From the NCBI GenBank assembly GCA_011634665.1, contig WAEK01000012.1:1097001-1161000 (forward strand): DNA of 64,000 bases, read 5' to 3'. Position numbers and translations under genes: made by a program. Of the stretch, positions 33,091 to 46,200 are shown piece by piece. The number at the start of each line of letters is the position of its first letter. Positions within the stretch are counted from its first letter, which is position 1. Origin of the DNA: Mortierella sp. BCC40632 (lineage: Eukaryota; Mortierellomycota; Mortierellomycetes; Mortierellales; Mortierellaceae). The notes below the pieces were generated by a model that was not told where the DNA came from, made no database searches, and saw only the letters and a program-made list of their open reading frames with translations.

Positions 33091-33915
33091 CTATTTTTTT
33101 CCGTATAATTTCGCCCTCAGTCGTTGTAATATTTCCTTCCCCTCTCTGATCTTGTCTTGAGTTTTTGCGTACTCCATGGTAAATAAGGTCCAGAAAAGAG
33201 TCTTAGTCATAATCATGAAAACCTCCCAGAGCGACTGCCACCACCCATAATCTTCCTTGTTCGCGGTGAGAAGTCTCACCGTTCCTCTCTCGATCGTCAC
33301 AGATCCCATACTCTTCAGGAGTACGCCAACACTACGCTTGACAGATAAAAACATTTCCTCTGCCTGGGGGCAGTTATAGAAGTCTTCTATCGGCAGATTG
33401 CCTTCAGGGATCCTTAAAACGTTCTCCTTGTCAAGGATCTCTGCATGTTTGTTGTAACGATCGCAAGCCTCTCGCAGTGTCTCGTCAGTTACGGTTCCCA
33501 TTCCATTCGCTGGGACTCTGTTGAGAACAAGAGCGAACTTAGCCCGGCCTAATAGCGCTACATAGAGTTTGTAAATAAGATACGCAACTCCTGAGTCGTC
33601 TCTTCCGCTCGAGTCCCGAACGACGAGCAGGATCTTGAATTGACCACCGGTGTTCAGTGCGGCGACAATCTCTTCGGCATTTTCTTGCATACGCTCCTTG
33701 CTAAGCTCCACAAGCCCTGGAGTATCAATCAGTGTATACTGGGTGCCATCTATTGTCACTGTTGCAGCCTCGTACTTCCTAGTCACGCCGCTGCCGTCCA
33801 GGCTTCTCCTTGATATGAACTCACCCCCAAGGGCTCGTCCGATAAAACTTTTGCCTGCTCCTGTATTTCCTATTAACACCAGTTTGATATCATTGTCATT
33901 GGTCGCTTTACTCAT
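33091..33915 (-). CDS. AIG1/GIMAP-like GTPase
   Basis: A single uninterrupted exon of 274 aa, read from 33915 down to 33091. The frame is open 40 codons further upstream, but that part has no ATG, so MSKATNDND is the start. The P-loop is GNTGAGKS (16-23). A Thr in GSGVTRKYE (about 41-49) fits switch I. DTPGL (64-68) is G3. NRVP (132-135) stands where NKxD is expected. The spacing and the DTPGL form match AIG1/IAN/GIMAP GTPases, whose members often dimerise on membranes. A hydrophobic aromatic stretch (LWEVFMIMTKTLFWTLF) and a basic helix close the protein and could bind a membrane. The absence of introns contrasts with most neighbours. Such genes are often multicopy in Mucoromycota; whether that holds here cannot be seen. 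Confidence 0.88.
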   Translation of the reverse strand: MSKATNDNDIKLVLIGNTGAGKSFIGRALGGEFISRRSLDGSGVTRKYEAATVTIDGTQYTLIDTPGLVELSKERMQENAEEIVAALNTGGQFKILLVVRDSSGRDDSGVAYLIYKLYVALLGRAKFALVLNRVPANGMGTVTDETLREACDRYNKHAEILDKENVLRIPEGNLPIEDFYNCPQAEEMFLSVKRSVGVLLKSMGSVTIERGTVRLLTANKEDYGWWQSLWEVFMIMTKTLFWTLFTMEYAKTQDKIREGKEILQRLRAKLYGKK

Positions 33916-34054
33916 TTCGAGTGGTCTGAGAGGAGTCAAATAGTGTTGAGTCAAAATCCAAGGTATTGGTTTAGAGTAGATTTCACATGGACTGCCAGGA
34001 CAAGACAGGAGGATGTGAATGAGATAACACCTCAAATTTACTCCTCCACTCCAG

Positions 34055-34062
34055 TATTTATA
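34055..34062 (-). promoter_or_regulatory. TATA box for the AIG1-like GTPase
   Basis: TATAAATA on the minus strand, about 140 bp before the ATG at 33915. The spacing matches that of the two LUD genes. Confidence 0.6.
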
Positions 34063-35064
34063 CCTTGTAACGACTCTAAGAGCTTATTCCACCCCTGGTA
34101 TCCTTTTTTTGAGCAAGTTGTTCGCCATGATTCGTTTCCCACACCTTGTGCATATCTTGCCCTCTCCCTACCTTCGCCCTTGGTCGCTTTGTTCACTTTC
34201 CTGCTCATGCATGCTGTTTGCAGTGTAGCAATTTCCAACAGCACTTTATCACTCAATGTGGCAAGGTGGGCTGCGGAAGCTTTTGGGAAAGGAGAGTGAC
34301 TGCATGAAGGAATCGAGGCAAGAATGGGGATACAATCCCGCAAATAGCTCCACAAAATATAATAAGAGCAAAGAAAGTAGGTGAAAGAGGGCCTAAACGC
34401 GTATGTCTCAGGACAGGACCACCAATCGAAGGTTCAATCTGGTAGACCTGCTTCAGACTAAACACTGGGGTTTGCAGGGTGAATCGTCAATTGACAGTGC
34501 TAACAAGGAAAAGGGTTCTTTTGTCATGTCACCCGCTCATACAGTAGCTCCGCCCAGGAAGATCAATCTCTTTCTACTACGCCACACTGCATATTTTCTT
34601 TCCTTTCCTTCACTTTCCTGCTCATGTGTGTCGTGCATATCCTTTGCGAGTGAAGATGTTGTTGCGTATCACAGACCTCAAGGGGGTTTGCTACAGTTTT
34701 TCCGTGTTTTTCGGATTCGTCGCTTGAGATCTCGGGGAATCATGGTGGTATTTTTTCGTTTTTCAGATACCCTCTTCTTCAACACATCATTTCATTTGGA
34801 CCACCACGCAGAGATGTCTTGCTTTCATTGACCTTCTTAGACCATCATTCTTTCGTTCAGTGGATCCACCACTCTTGAGTCAAAAGTGTTGTGTCATTTG
34901 CGTCGAACTTTCAGTTCCGCATCTCCCCTCTACTATTACTCCCTGCCATTAAAATGTGCTGTTGCTCATGAAGGCTGTGATTTACTTGGGCATATCGTCG
35001 TGTAGTCTTGTGTGAAATATGCGGTGAGTGGCAAGCATTGTAGGCAGTATCTCACTTCTCTTTC

Positions 35065-35116
35065 ACCACATCCACCACATCCATCCACATCCACCCACAT
35101 CCACCCACATCCACCC
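35065..35116. repeat. CCACAT/CCACC tandem repeat
   Basis: About 50 bp of imperfect copies of CCACATCCAC, five or more units, in intergenic DNA. Confidence 0.85.
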
Positions 35117-35818
35117 TCTCCCTTTCAAACCCTTCATCCCAACCGTTTACCCACTCATCCTTACACTCATAGGTCCTATATTGGACAATATTTGACTCTA
35201 ATATCTTTAATTCATTCGCTACCATCTGTCTTCAAAGTGAGCTCAGAGTGAAAGAATATGTGGCCTCTCCCTTTACCTTTGATCTGTCGTGTCCTTGGTC
35301 ATTTCTCAAAAGTGCCTGAGTATCGATCCGTTTCTCCTTCATACTACACTCTCTCCAATGCATTCTCTATCCCAACGATACCACCCATGCTCACCGTTCT
35401 TTTAAGCGCGGTCTATTGGTTTTGGTGCGCAAAAAGTCATTGCTCGCTTTGCTCTCTCATCAGGCAGCCCTGGCAGGCCGCTGTCAAAAATAGAGCTTGC
35501 TGGATAGTAGTCCCTAAATCCTCAGTGCATGAATGCATTGTCTTACAACGCGACGGCAGTATGAGGCTACAATGATACTTCAAGTTTGTAGTTTATATAT
35601 ACAAAACTTGTAAGAATTATGAATGAAGTAAGGGCCTACTTGGTTGTGTCAATTCGTTGTTTTTATTACCACTACCACTTCCGTTGGGAACAAATCCTTG
35701 TGAGATATCTCCTCCCTTGTCCAACACGGTCGCCACACACTATAGAAGAGTCTTTTCTGGTGTCTAGATGCTTCTCTTCTTCTCTCCCTCCTTTGGAGAC
35801 ATCTTGGCCAGAGACTCT

Positions 35819-36847
35819 TTAATCCTTCTTCAAATCCATCTTTGTGAGGGTGACTCCTTCATTGGTGATGACAAAGATTTCTAGGTAGTCACCTGTGTAG
35901 ATGTCGCGCTCTGTTGCCGACGTGAACGAGTCCTTTGTGATGCGAAGGACCTGGTCCAAGGAATGCGTCTGTCTCTCTGTCTCTTGGTTCTTGAATCCAA
36001 TCTAAAGTAGTCAAAAAAAAAAAAAAAAAAAAAAAAGACCCTCTTCCTGTCAGATACCACAAGGTGGTCATACCAAGTACTGAAATACGTTCCAGCTGGT
36101 TTCTTTTTTTCTATCCAAGGTATTAAAGTTCACTCATACCTGATTGTCCAAGAAAGGTTGAATGAGTGAAGAAGCAGATCCTGCGCACCGGCAGATCTCA
36201 CGTTCATAGGATCCTACAGGATCATAGGTGTAGACGGCTCCCTTGCCCTCCTCATCAAGACCTCCCAAGATGCACCAGCTGTAGAAGGGGAAGAACCGCT
36301 TCTGATAGAGCATGATGGACAACATCTGTGCCACTGCTGCTGTTGACATTGTCTTTCCGTGCGCATGGCGATACCACTAAGAGGCGAAAGATTGGCAATG
36401 AAAGTCATCCGTCAGTTCTTGGAACAGCAAAAACGGTAAAAGTAGTATTAAAAGGACAGAATAGATTGATCCATGCGGAAATGTACCTCCATGTTCTGCT
36501 GAATTCGCTTGGTAAGAGTCAAGCAATCTGCGTAGCATCCACCCATTGAAATGACAGTCTTCTCTGACCTATCCATTCGCGAGGTTTTTAACAAAACAAA
36601 TGAGATGTTTGATGTTAGAGATGTGTTGTAAGTCGTCAATCCTCATGGTTTCTTTGATACTGGGTAAAGTAGGCCCAGTTGACAAGGCGCCTGTTAGGAG
36701 AAGAGAGGGTAATTACAATTTGACCGACTTGGGGACATATCGCGAGTTGATCGAGTAACCTTCGCTCTGTCGAGTATCCGCAGCCACAACACAAAAGTCT
36801 TTTCCAGCAATCGAGAGCAACGTGCTAAGGGTAAAGAAGATAAAAGC

Positions 36848-36895
<48 letters not shown>

Positions 36896-37279
36896 AGGAA
36901 GAGAAAAGAAAGAAAGACGCGCGTTAGGGCTCTGACTACTGTCTCGGTCAAAAGAATGAAAGGAAGAAAGAGAGAGTTTTCCTCATGTTCGCGTCGTCAG
37001 AATTTCCCGAGTAGGACAGCCGGACTGAATGAATAAATCCATCCACAAAATATCAAGGGAAAAGCGTGTCCCATGGTTGTTCCAGTCACGTTCTCGCAAG
37101 CGATCCAGAAAGTAATGCAGAGTCCTGGAATGGATGGGCATTTATGAGGAAAAAAGTAAAAAAAAAAAAAACAAACTCAGGACATACCCGCCATTGTCGA
37201 CATATGGGTCAAAGCGGTGCTCGATGGGCACCTTGACGGGGTGGTCAACAACGACCTGTCCTGGATACGTGGAGAACAT
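35819..37279 (-). CDS. PRE7: 20S proteasome subunit beta6 (PSMB1/Pre7)
   Basis: On the minus strand, the exons are 37279-37188, 36824-36717, 36568-36487, 36376-36140 and 36001-35819, giving 233 aa with phases consistent throughout. Beta6 is a non-catalytic subunit of the proteasome core beta ring. [19 protein letters not shown] (about 23-41) shows Gly-Gly-Thr followed by the first beta strand. [18 protein letters not shown] follows, then [20 protein letters not shown], and [19 protein letters not shown] with [10 protein letters not shown] is diagnostic for PSMB1. The C-terminus [19 protein letters not shown] matches the family end. The donor after exon 2 is GTAATT, a weaker form, but the join restores the conserved sequence. 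The ATG is 363 bp from the divergent beta5 gene. Confidence 0.96.
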
Positions 37280-37642
37280 TTCTTTCTTTCTTTTTGGTCT
37301 TGGGATGGATTCGAGTCGAGTATATTCAGGAGGAAAAAAAAAGAGCTTGAGCGAGTAGGCTTTCAATGGAAAAGATGGGTTCCTTCCCTGCGTGTCCCTC
37401 ATTTGTGAAGGAAGGCACATCGCGAAACATGCCTTACGAGTCCCAAGCAGTCACATCTGAGGTGACGTATGTCTGCGTGTGTGTGTGTGTGTCGTGCAAC
37501 GCGTCAAATGTGGACCTTTCTCATTCAAGCATCCCTCACCCCCACCCCTCTCTTTTACTCTCAAAAGCGCATTCACGGAAGTCATTAGACCAAGCAAAAG
37601 AATCTACTCCTTCCAAAAAACAACAGACTCTTCTCAAGAATC
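37280..37642. promoter_or_regulatory. Shared divergent promoter of two proteasome genes
   Basis: The 363 bp separate the ATGs of beta6 (leftward) and beta5 (rightward). No TATA box and no GGTGGCAAA (Rpn4/PACE) site is seen on either strand. A CRE/ATF-like TGACGTA lies at about 37461-37467, next to a short (GT)n. The half near beta5 is A/C-rich. Confidence 0.75.
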
Positions 37643-39126
37643 ATGGACGCTCTTGTCAGCAAATACTCTGGTTCAGGAACTTCGGCCGCATTGGACAAGG
37701 CGGACGACCTTGGCCACGACCTCTCAGTCTCAGGATGGGACGCTGCGAATCAATTTGCTCTCCCTTCCTTTGACATCCCCATGGTTTCCAACGTAAGTCG
37801 GCCTCTTGGCTCTTTCCTGTGTTTGCCCCTCATTCTCCTATTTGTACTTTTGCTATGTAGCTTGCCACCTTTCTTTCCGAGAGTCGACTTTGGACGCGTG
37901 CTACCCGAAGGGATCCTATCCAATTTGTCCTTTACAAGGCTCTTACTGACACAGTCGGCATTTGTCTCGCCCAATCTTGGATACTCTATTTTTCTTTTCT
38001 TTTCTTTTCTTTTTTTTAGCCAGTGGATTTTCTCCGCGCTCACACAGATCCTTCAGCAGAGAACAGGATCCGAATCCAGCACGGTACCACTACTTTGGCC
38101 TTCAAGTTCCAGGGTGGAATCATTGTAGCCGTCGATTCGCGTGCATCGGGTGGATCTTACATCGGTAAAAAGAAAAAGAAAAAGAAAAAGAAAAAATCAG
38201 AGATCAATTGCTTTTTGCTTTTCGACGTCTTTATGAGCCCAATGGGCCAACCGAGCACATAGTCTAACCAAGGCTTTTCTATTATTGTTACAGCTTCCCA
38301 AACGGTTAAGAAGGTCATCGAGATCAACCCGTACCTCTTGGGAACTATGGCCGGTGGTGCCGCAGATTGTCAATACTGGGAGCGTGAGCTTGGAAGACGA
38401 TGCCGCCTGTACGAGCTCCGCAATAAGGAGCGCATCTCTGTTGCAGCCGCCTCCAAGATCCTCAGCAATATGGTTTATGATTACAAGGGCATGGGATTGT
38501 CCATGGGCACAATGATCACAGGATGGGACAAGACTGTAAGGAACCACTCTTTGAATGATTTTCTCTCTGATTTTTAGACTGCCCATTTGTATTTTGAACC
38601 TTCTTTGCTTCTACTCACTAGTCAATCCAATGTTTTATTCATTTATCTTAGGGCCCAGCACTGTTCTATGTCGACTCAGATGGCTCCCGTATGAAGGGTG
38701 AGCGTTTCTCGGTCGGATCGGGATCGACATTTGCATATGGTGTTCTTGATACAGGATACGACTACAACTTGGCGGTGCCTGATGCGATCGAATTGGGTCG
38801 TCGTGCCATTTATCATGCCACGCACAGAGATGCCTACTCAGGAGGATCGATCAACATCTTCCATGTCAAGCAAACAGGCTGGGAGTATATTGGAAACTAC
38901 GATGTTGGCGAGCTTCACTGGGTATGTGGAAGAAAGTTTATTTTTATTTTATTTTATTTTATTTTTTTGGTTTTTGGTTTTTGCAAAAGAGTTCTGCTTT
39001 TATTTGAGTATGATCAGAAAGAATTGTCCTTGACCCTTACTGACTCCATCTTAATATGCTTGGACCATGCCTTTTTTTTTTTTTTAATAGCAATATGCCG
39101 AGCAGCCAAAGCCACCCATCGTATAA
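37643..39126 (+). CDS. PRE2: 20S proteasome subunit beta5, chymotrypsin-like (PSMB5/Pre2)
   Basis: Exons are 37643-37792, 38020-38164, 38294-38535, 38652-38921 and 39091-39126, giving 280 aa with intact phases. Beta5 carries the chymotrypsin-like activity of the proteasome core. The propeptide ends HG before [11 protein letters not shown], so autocleavage would expose T73 as the catalytic N-terminal threonine. D89 (Asp17 of the mature chain) and K105 (Lys33) complete the active site. [20 protein letters not shown] and [20 protein letters not shown] are typical of beta5, and [14 protein letters not shown] is the conserved SGSxxAYG segment. The last exon encodes only 11 residues. It forms a head-to-head pair with beta6. 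Confidence 0.97.
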
Positions 39127-39321
39127 GGCGAGAGTATTCCAGAGAAAATGGCATGAGATTTGTATAAAAAGGACAAAGCAAAGCAAGAGAGACATGACAA
39201 TGAATGCACTCGGATCTTGGACCGAACACTGCTCATTATTTTACTGCTGGGAGGAGCACACAGGAAGAAAAGAAGTAAAAAAAAAAAAAAAAAAATGTAC
39301 TACATCTCTAATATTTTGGAT

Positions 39322-40799
<1,478 letters not shown>

Positions 40800-43224
40800 T
40801 GGTTGCCAGTTCAAGCTTTGTCGGGTTCCGTGGTCTTTTTAGAAAAGGAAAAAAGAGAGAAAGAGAGAGGAAAGGAAGTGTACGGGCGGAGAGAGGGAGT
40901 GGTTCCATGTTTTTTGGTTCCCTTTCTTGCTCCTCGCGTGTGTGGATCGGTAACTACCCCTTAATATATTCGTCTTGAGTGCCTTTTTGGGGACGGGTAG
41001 TTGTGAGGATGTCTTTGACAAATACCCGTCGACCTTGTCTTAAGATCTCAAGAGTGGAGCGGTCAAGTTTTCGACGCGTTGAATTGATCAACAGACAAAG
41101 AAAACTTTTCTTTTTCTTTCTTCTCTAGGCTCGAGCGGAATCAGACGCGTCCATCAGCAAAAATATCAGTTGCCTAGGAGGAACAGATCAGCCTAAAAGG
41201 CAGTCAGATGTTCCTTAAAAGAGTCAGAAAAAGACAATGCATGCCCTTTTGGTGCTAAAAAGCTCCCTCTGGGCCTGGGGTGGCCGGAATAGAAGCTTAA
41301 ATCTGATCGCGCGATTTGACATCTTTGTGCTTTGTGCAGAGATGGAAGATTGAAATGATCCCCGCGGAGGTCAACTCTTTTGGAATAATATTGTCGTGGT
41401 CAATGCCAAAAAAAAAAAAAACAGGTAAGCGTTCCAGAACAATGGCTTGAAAAAGAGCACAAAGAGAGATGCAAGACGCGTTCACCTGCTGCCTTTCCTC
41501 GCGACGACGCGTTTTTGAATGCTGAATTGTATTCCTTTTGAAAAGTTTCTCCCGTATTCTCTCTGTCTCTCTCTTACTTGATGCATGCACAAGCTTTCTT
41601 TTCGCGAGCCGACTTTGGGGAAGTTCAGGATCACACCACTTTGCTAATGGTTATGCATCGCGCTCCTACAGGAGATGCTGTGTTACCACTGTTTTGTTGT
41701 TGTTTTTGTTGTTGGTGTTGTTACTGAGGCGAGTGGTGGTAGATGTAGGCAGGGATCATGAGGGAGGACAAGGAGAAGAGACATGAGGCTTTGAAGAAAA
41801 AAAAAAAACATGCCTTTTTTTTTTTGAAGAAAAGTTTGAGCATTCTTTTTTTTCCTCCGCAATGCACAAACCAATTCTTTTCAGGTGTGATCGAACACCA
41901 ACAGTGCACATCTACAAAAAAAAAGAGAGCCCACAACCCCCTAGATTCAATGCACCTTCCGAGAAGGAAGGAAAGGATGAGAGAGAAACGGTATCACAAC
42001 CTGGATCAGCCATTATGTCATCCTGTAGAAGACATTCAAAAAAAAAAAAAAAAAAAGGAAACACACACACAAAGGTTTGTCTATGTGTGTGAGAACTCAA
42101 TGGTCGTACTGCTTTTTGGTCAACACATTGGACCTTGGGAGTCATGGGCTCTTTTTGGGGAATGTAACTGTACACTTACGGAAGGGAACACTACTCGTTT
42201 TTCGATCATCTTACTTGAAAGAGAGAACGGAAGCGTGCATGGTTCACCTCGGTGAGTGGGTAGGGGTTTTTCTTTTTTAAAAGCGCATTCCAAAACTTCA
42301 ACGCTACCCCCCTGTGCTCTCCCATGACCAGTTGGAACTGGAGTTGAGACGACAACAAGCACGCATGCAGGTGGCTCGTAAGAGAAAGAGAGAGAGAAAG
42401 AAAGAGAGCGATGGAAAGAGCGAGGTCACGCCTTATGGTTCCTGCATTGAATGAGAACCTGGGGAAGGGAGAAGCCGTGCTTGCATGTATTCGGGTGCAG
42501 GTAGAGTGGATGAGTGGGTGGCCAGCGGTGAATGACTGGACTTTTTAGTTAGGGTGGGTGCATAAACAGTAGCTACAGGATGGCCCAATAAACTCCAATC
42601 CTTTCGCCTCATCAAAACAGTTGAAGTGAGTTTGCTCGAGCAGACTCCTCTTGATGATCCTTGAAAAAAAAAAAAAAAAACGTGTGCCTGTCACTTTGGG
42701 TACAAAAAGGTTTCCTTCCTCTCCCATTTCGTTTAAGTTCTGTTGGGTAAGCATGCATAAGGTTACCATAGCGAGAGAGAGTAAAAAGTGGTACCTCACA
42801 GAAGATATCTCTCCACTTCTGAGATGCTACAACGCTAGCGATTGTCGCCGGGTTACACTTGAACCTGGGGGTTTCTCTCTTTTCCCTCTTTCTCTCTCTT
42901 GCGTGCTTTTGTGCCAGTAGGCTACCTTCGTCTTGGGTTTATCATGAGGTTCAAGGTCAAGACGCCTTCAGTTTTACAGATATCTTGACGTCGGTAGAGG
43001 TGAAGGCTCGTACAGGCTCCTGCGCTATGACATGTTGGAGACGATAAACGTGTAGTATGGTCGACATGAGTTTCTCTCCTCATTTGAGTACAAGATACCC
43101 ACGTTCCAAAGTTCACTCTCTTAGCGTGTATGTGTTACGGCTCTTGAAAGGCGAGGTGAGGCAATTGTATGCGCTTTCGCGCGCGAGAGGGAGAGCAGTA
43201 CTCAGTAGCTTGCCTCTTTCAAGA

Positions 43225-43260
<36 letters not shown>

Positions 43261-46200
43261 TCTACCTGAACGCGTGCCATCGTCAGGCACGCATTGGATT
43301 ACTGCCTTGCCAAAAGTGGAACATTTGTTCACATTGGCCCTAGTGTGCACAGCGAGCTAGACCAGCTTTACAAGGGACAAACAGACAATCGACCCATGAT
43401 TGGGCGATGTCCATCTGCCCCATTCGTTTGACAGTCACTCTCTCCAACATTCGCCTCTTCTCTTTTGCTTTCTAGGACAAACAAGCCTTGTGGTGTGACC
43501 ATGAGGCCTGCTCAAAGAGAAAGAGAAGGAGGAGAGGAGAGCAAGCTCCGGAGAAATATTTCGCCAATCTGCGCCTTGGCCATGGGTATCATAGGACTCA
43601 CAGAACATAAACTGGGACTAATAGACAAGATTTGTGTGTTCGGAGCCCTGATACTCGACGATAAACCAACCAAGCCTTCACACTCATACATATACACAAA
43701 AGAAAAAGAGGATGAGCAAGGCGACGGTTGCTCTCCTTCTCCAACTTAGTTGACCTGTGATGGCTATGTACCCTCTCACACTCCGACAGGTCGACCCCAT
43801 GACGTGGGTCGAAGCGAAAGCTATTGTCCAAAGCTTTCTTTGAAGCCAGCTGAATAAAGAGAAAGCGCCCTTCTTTTCGATCAGAACTGCGAGTAGTCTA
43901 GGAGGGAGGGTGAGAGTGGGCGGAGAAAGGCACTTTGGCGAAATACTTCTTCTCACTTTAGGATTTCGCCCACTTACCTTGCCCGTCCGTTGAACATGTA
44001 AAATGCAATCAATGCGAGGTCCACGAGGTAGGTGGAGCGTGACTCCAATCATCCTGGTCATAGTACCTTTGTCAATGAACGGAGAGAGGTCGAATTCACT
44101 CACGGCTGAACCTCTCTCCCCTCGCACTTTGCCTCCCCCTTGCATTCTGGCCTTTGCCCTGCCCTGCACCCCCTAGAATGGTTCGAGCACCCACCTGGGC
44201 TTTGTTTCTGTTCACGACTCGGGCCATGTACTAAAACTGCATACGATAGCTGATTCCTTTGGAATGTGGGGTATCTTTAGTTCGTATGGCTCTAGGTAGA
44301 TGACAAACAAGCGCAAAAGCAAGAAAAAGACGCCATGGACAGACATTTTTGACTGAGGGAGGGGAGAGAGGGGAAGAAGAGGAACAAACTTGTGGACGGA
44401 CTAGTGCAACCCCGACTTGGATATGGTCTCTTTTTTTTTTTTCCTGATTGCACAAAAAGTCAGAACATTGGCGTGCATACTACTACGGTACTCCCATGGT
44501 CAAGGGTTCATCCACTTTCTGCATCCAAGGAAGAGACGAGGATGATGTTTGCGTCCTGCATGCCCCAAGTGTTATGCAGGCAGATAGAACCGGACCCACA
44601 CGATGAGGTCTCTATGCCCTCTTCTCACAGACCATCTCTCGCTCTCCCCTTCTCTCTTTCTCTCACCTCACGGACATCGAATGGCGTTTCTCGGCGCCCT
44701 ATCTTTGAATAGGTTAGGCCAGGGCGTGGCACCTCCCTCTTGCTATTTTTCCTCTCTTTTTTTAACAAGCGTCGGCTGTGAGGGTCATATGTGTAACACC
44801 AGAGGCTCTAAGCTGGGTGTTAAAACTACTTGAAAGGCAGCCTCAGAGCGGCGCTTCCTCCTCTTGCTTAGGTCTCTTCAAGAAAAAAGAGAGAGAAGGA
44901 GAGAAAGAGAGGAAGAGAGAGAAAGAGAGAAAGAGAGAAAGAGCGCGCGAGAGAAGAGGCTATGGGTATTCTTCACACGGGTATAGTTTTACGAAGGGTT
45001 AGCTATGCGGAGTATTAGGTTCAACCCAGGGACACGGTCAACGGCTCAAGTCATGCCCTCTTTCCAACTCAATGATTGAACAAAATGGGATGCCAGACCT
45101 GATTCGTTGACAACGCTCAGTCGCTCTTTTTTGCTTTCTTCCTAGTCACTGAGTTTCTATGTTGTTTGGTTGGGGATAGGGACTAGGTGGTGAGGACAGC
45201 AAAAGCAGAAAAAAAAAAAAAAAAAAAAAAAAAGGAAAAAGCTTATTGTGCCACGTTACAAGCTGGGCCCATTGTGAATAGTGACGAAAATGGGGAGGAC
45301 AGGGCACCCAAGCTTTGTTTTTGTTCGCTTGTTGCTGCTTGTTTGGCATCGGGCCTTGGTTGGATGGAGTAGTGGGATACACACTGAACACCTTGTGCTT
45401 TGTACGACCCACATTGACAATCACCTATGGTGAATCACCAGGTCCTGTTTTTTACGGTTCCTCTCTTCCTTGACTCTCTCTCTCTCTCTCTCTTTTTTTT
45501 TTTTTTTTTTGCCAAGTAGAGTTCAAAAAATAGAACTGCACAGACACAGACAAGGCTTTCGTTTCGGTTCTTTACTCTCTTGGCCCTGGCGGACCGTGTG
45601 TACTTCCCTCAACAACAACTCCGGCGGAGCAGCAAGAAAAAGTAACGGTGAGTACCATGGCGGCCAGGTCATGTTACCTACTCTCTCATGTCCTTGCCTG
45701 CTTTCTAACTTCGCTTCTCAAAAAAAAACATAACATAACATCACACCCGCCCTTGGAGTCTCGTATGATGCTGCTATTATTGCTGTCACTGCCGCCGCTG
45801 TTGTTGATATGTTCGAAAAGAAGGAAAAGAACCCCTCGAGCCCTGTCGGCTGACGAGTACTGTACATGCAGTAGTACCCCTCATCCCAATACACCGAGCT
45901 CTTAATCTAGGCCTCTGTTGTAAGAAGCACCACTGTGCTGTCATGGTTGCAGCCCACTCAGCCGGAGCGAACCTTTTGATCCAAGAAAAAGAAAAAGAAA
46001 AAGAAAAATGTCGCTCAGGCAGAGAACGTAGTGCAGCGGAGTAGAAGCGAGTGAGAGAGGAAGGGAACAGGCGAAATTCTGACGTTCCTGGAAAAATGTG
46101 CCTGAAAATCATCCAAACGGCCAATCATCAATTCTCCATCCCTCCCCTCCCCCCTGACTCGGTCTAATTGAACCCCGAGAGTGGAGCGAACGACTTGGCA

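Larger units (their letters stand above)
33916..35818. other. Intergenic, possible duplicated remnants
   Basis: No gene supported. Several plus frames of 100-142 codons (33943-34299, 34403-34831, 35258-35575) have no recognisable motif. The 18-bp string TTCACTTTCCTGCTCATG occurs at about 34193 and again at about 34610, in weakly similar surroundings. A short tandem repeat follows at 35065-35116. Confidence 0.5.

Noticed and set aside
33916..34035. N-terminal extension of the AIG1-like GTPase by 40 codons
   Set aside because: The frame is open but has no ATG. The TATA box position suggests transcription starts close to this segment.
34403..34831. Plus-strand open frame of 142 codons starting with ATG
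   Set aside because: No recognisable domain, no splice or promoter support, and it lies in possibly duplicated intergenic DNA. Kept out of the gene list.
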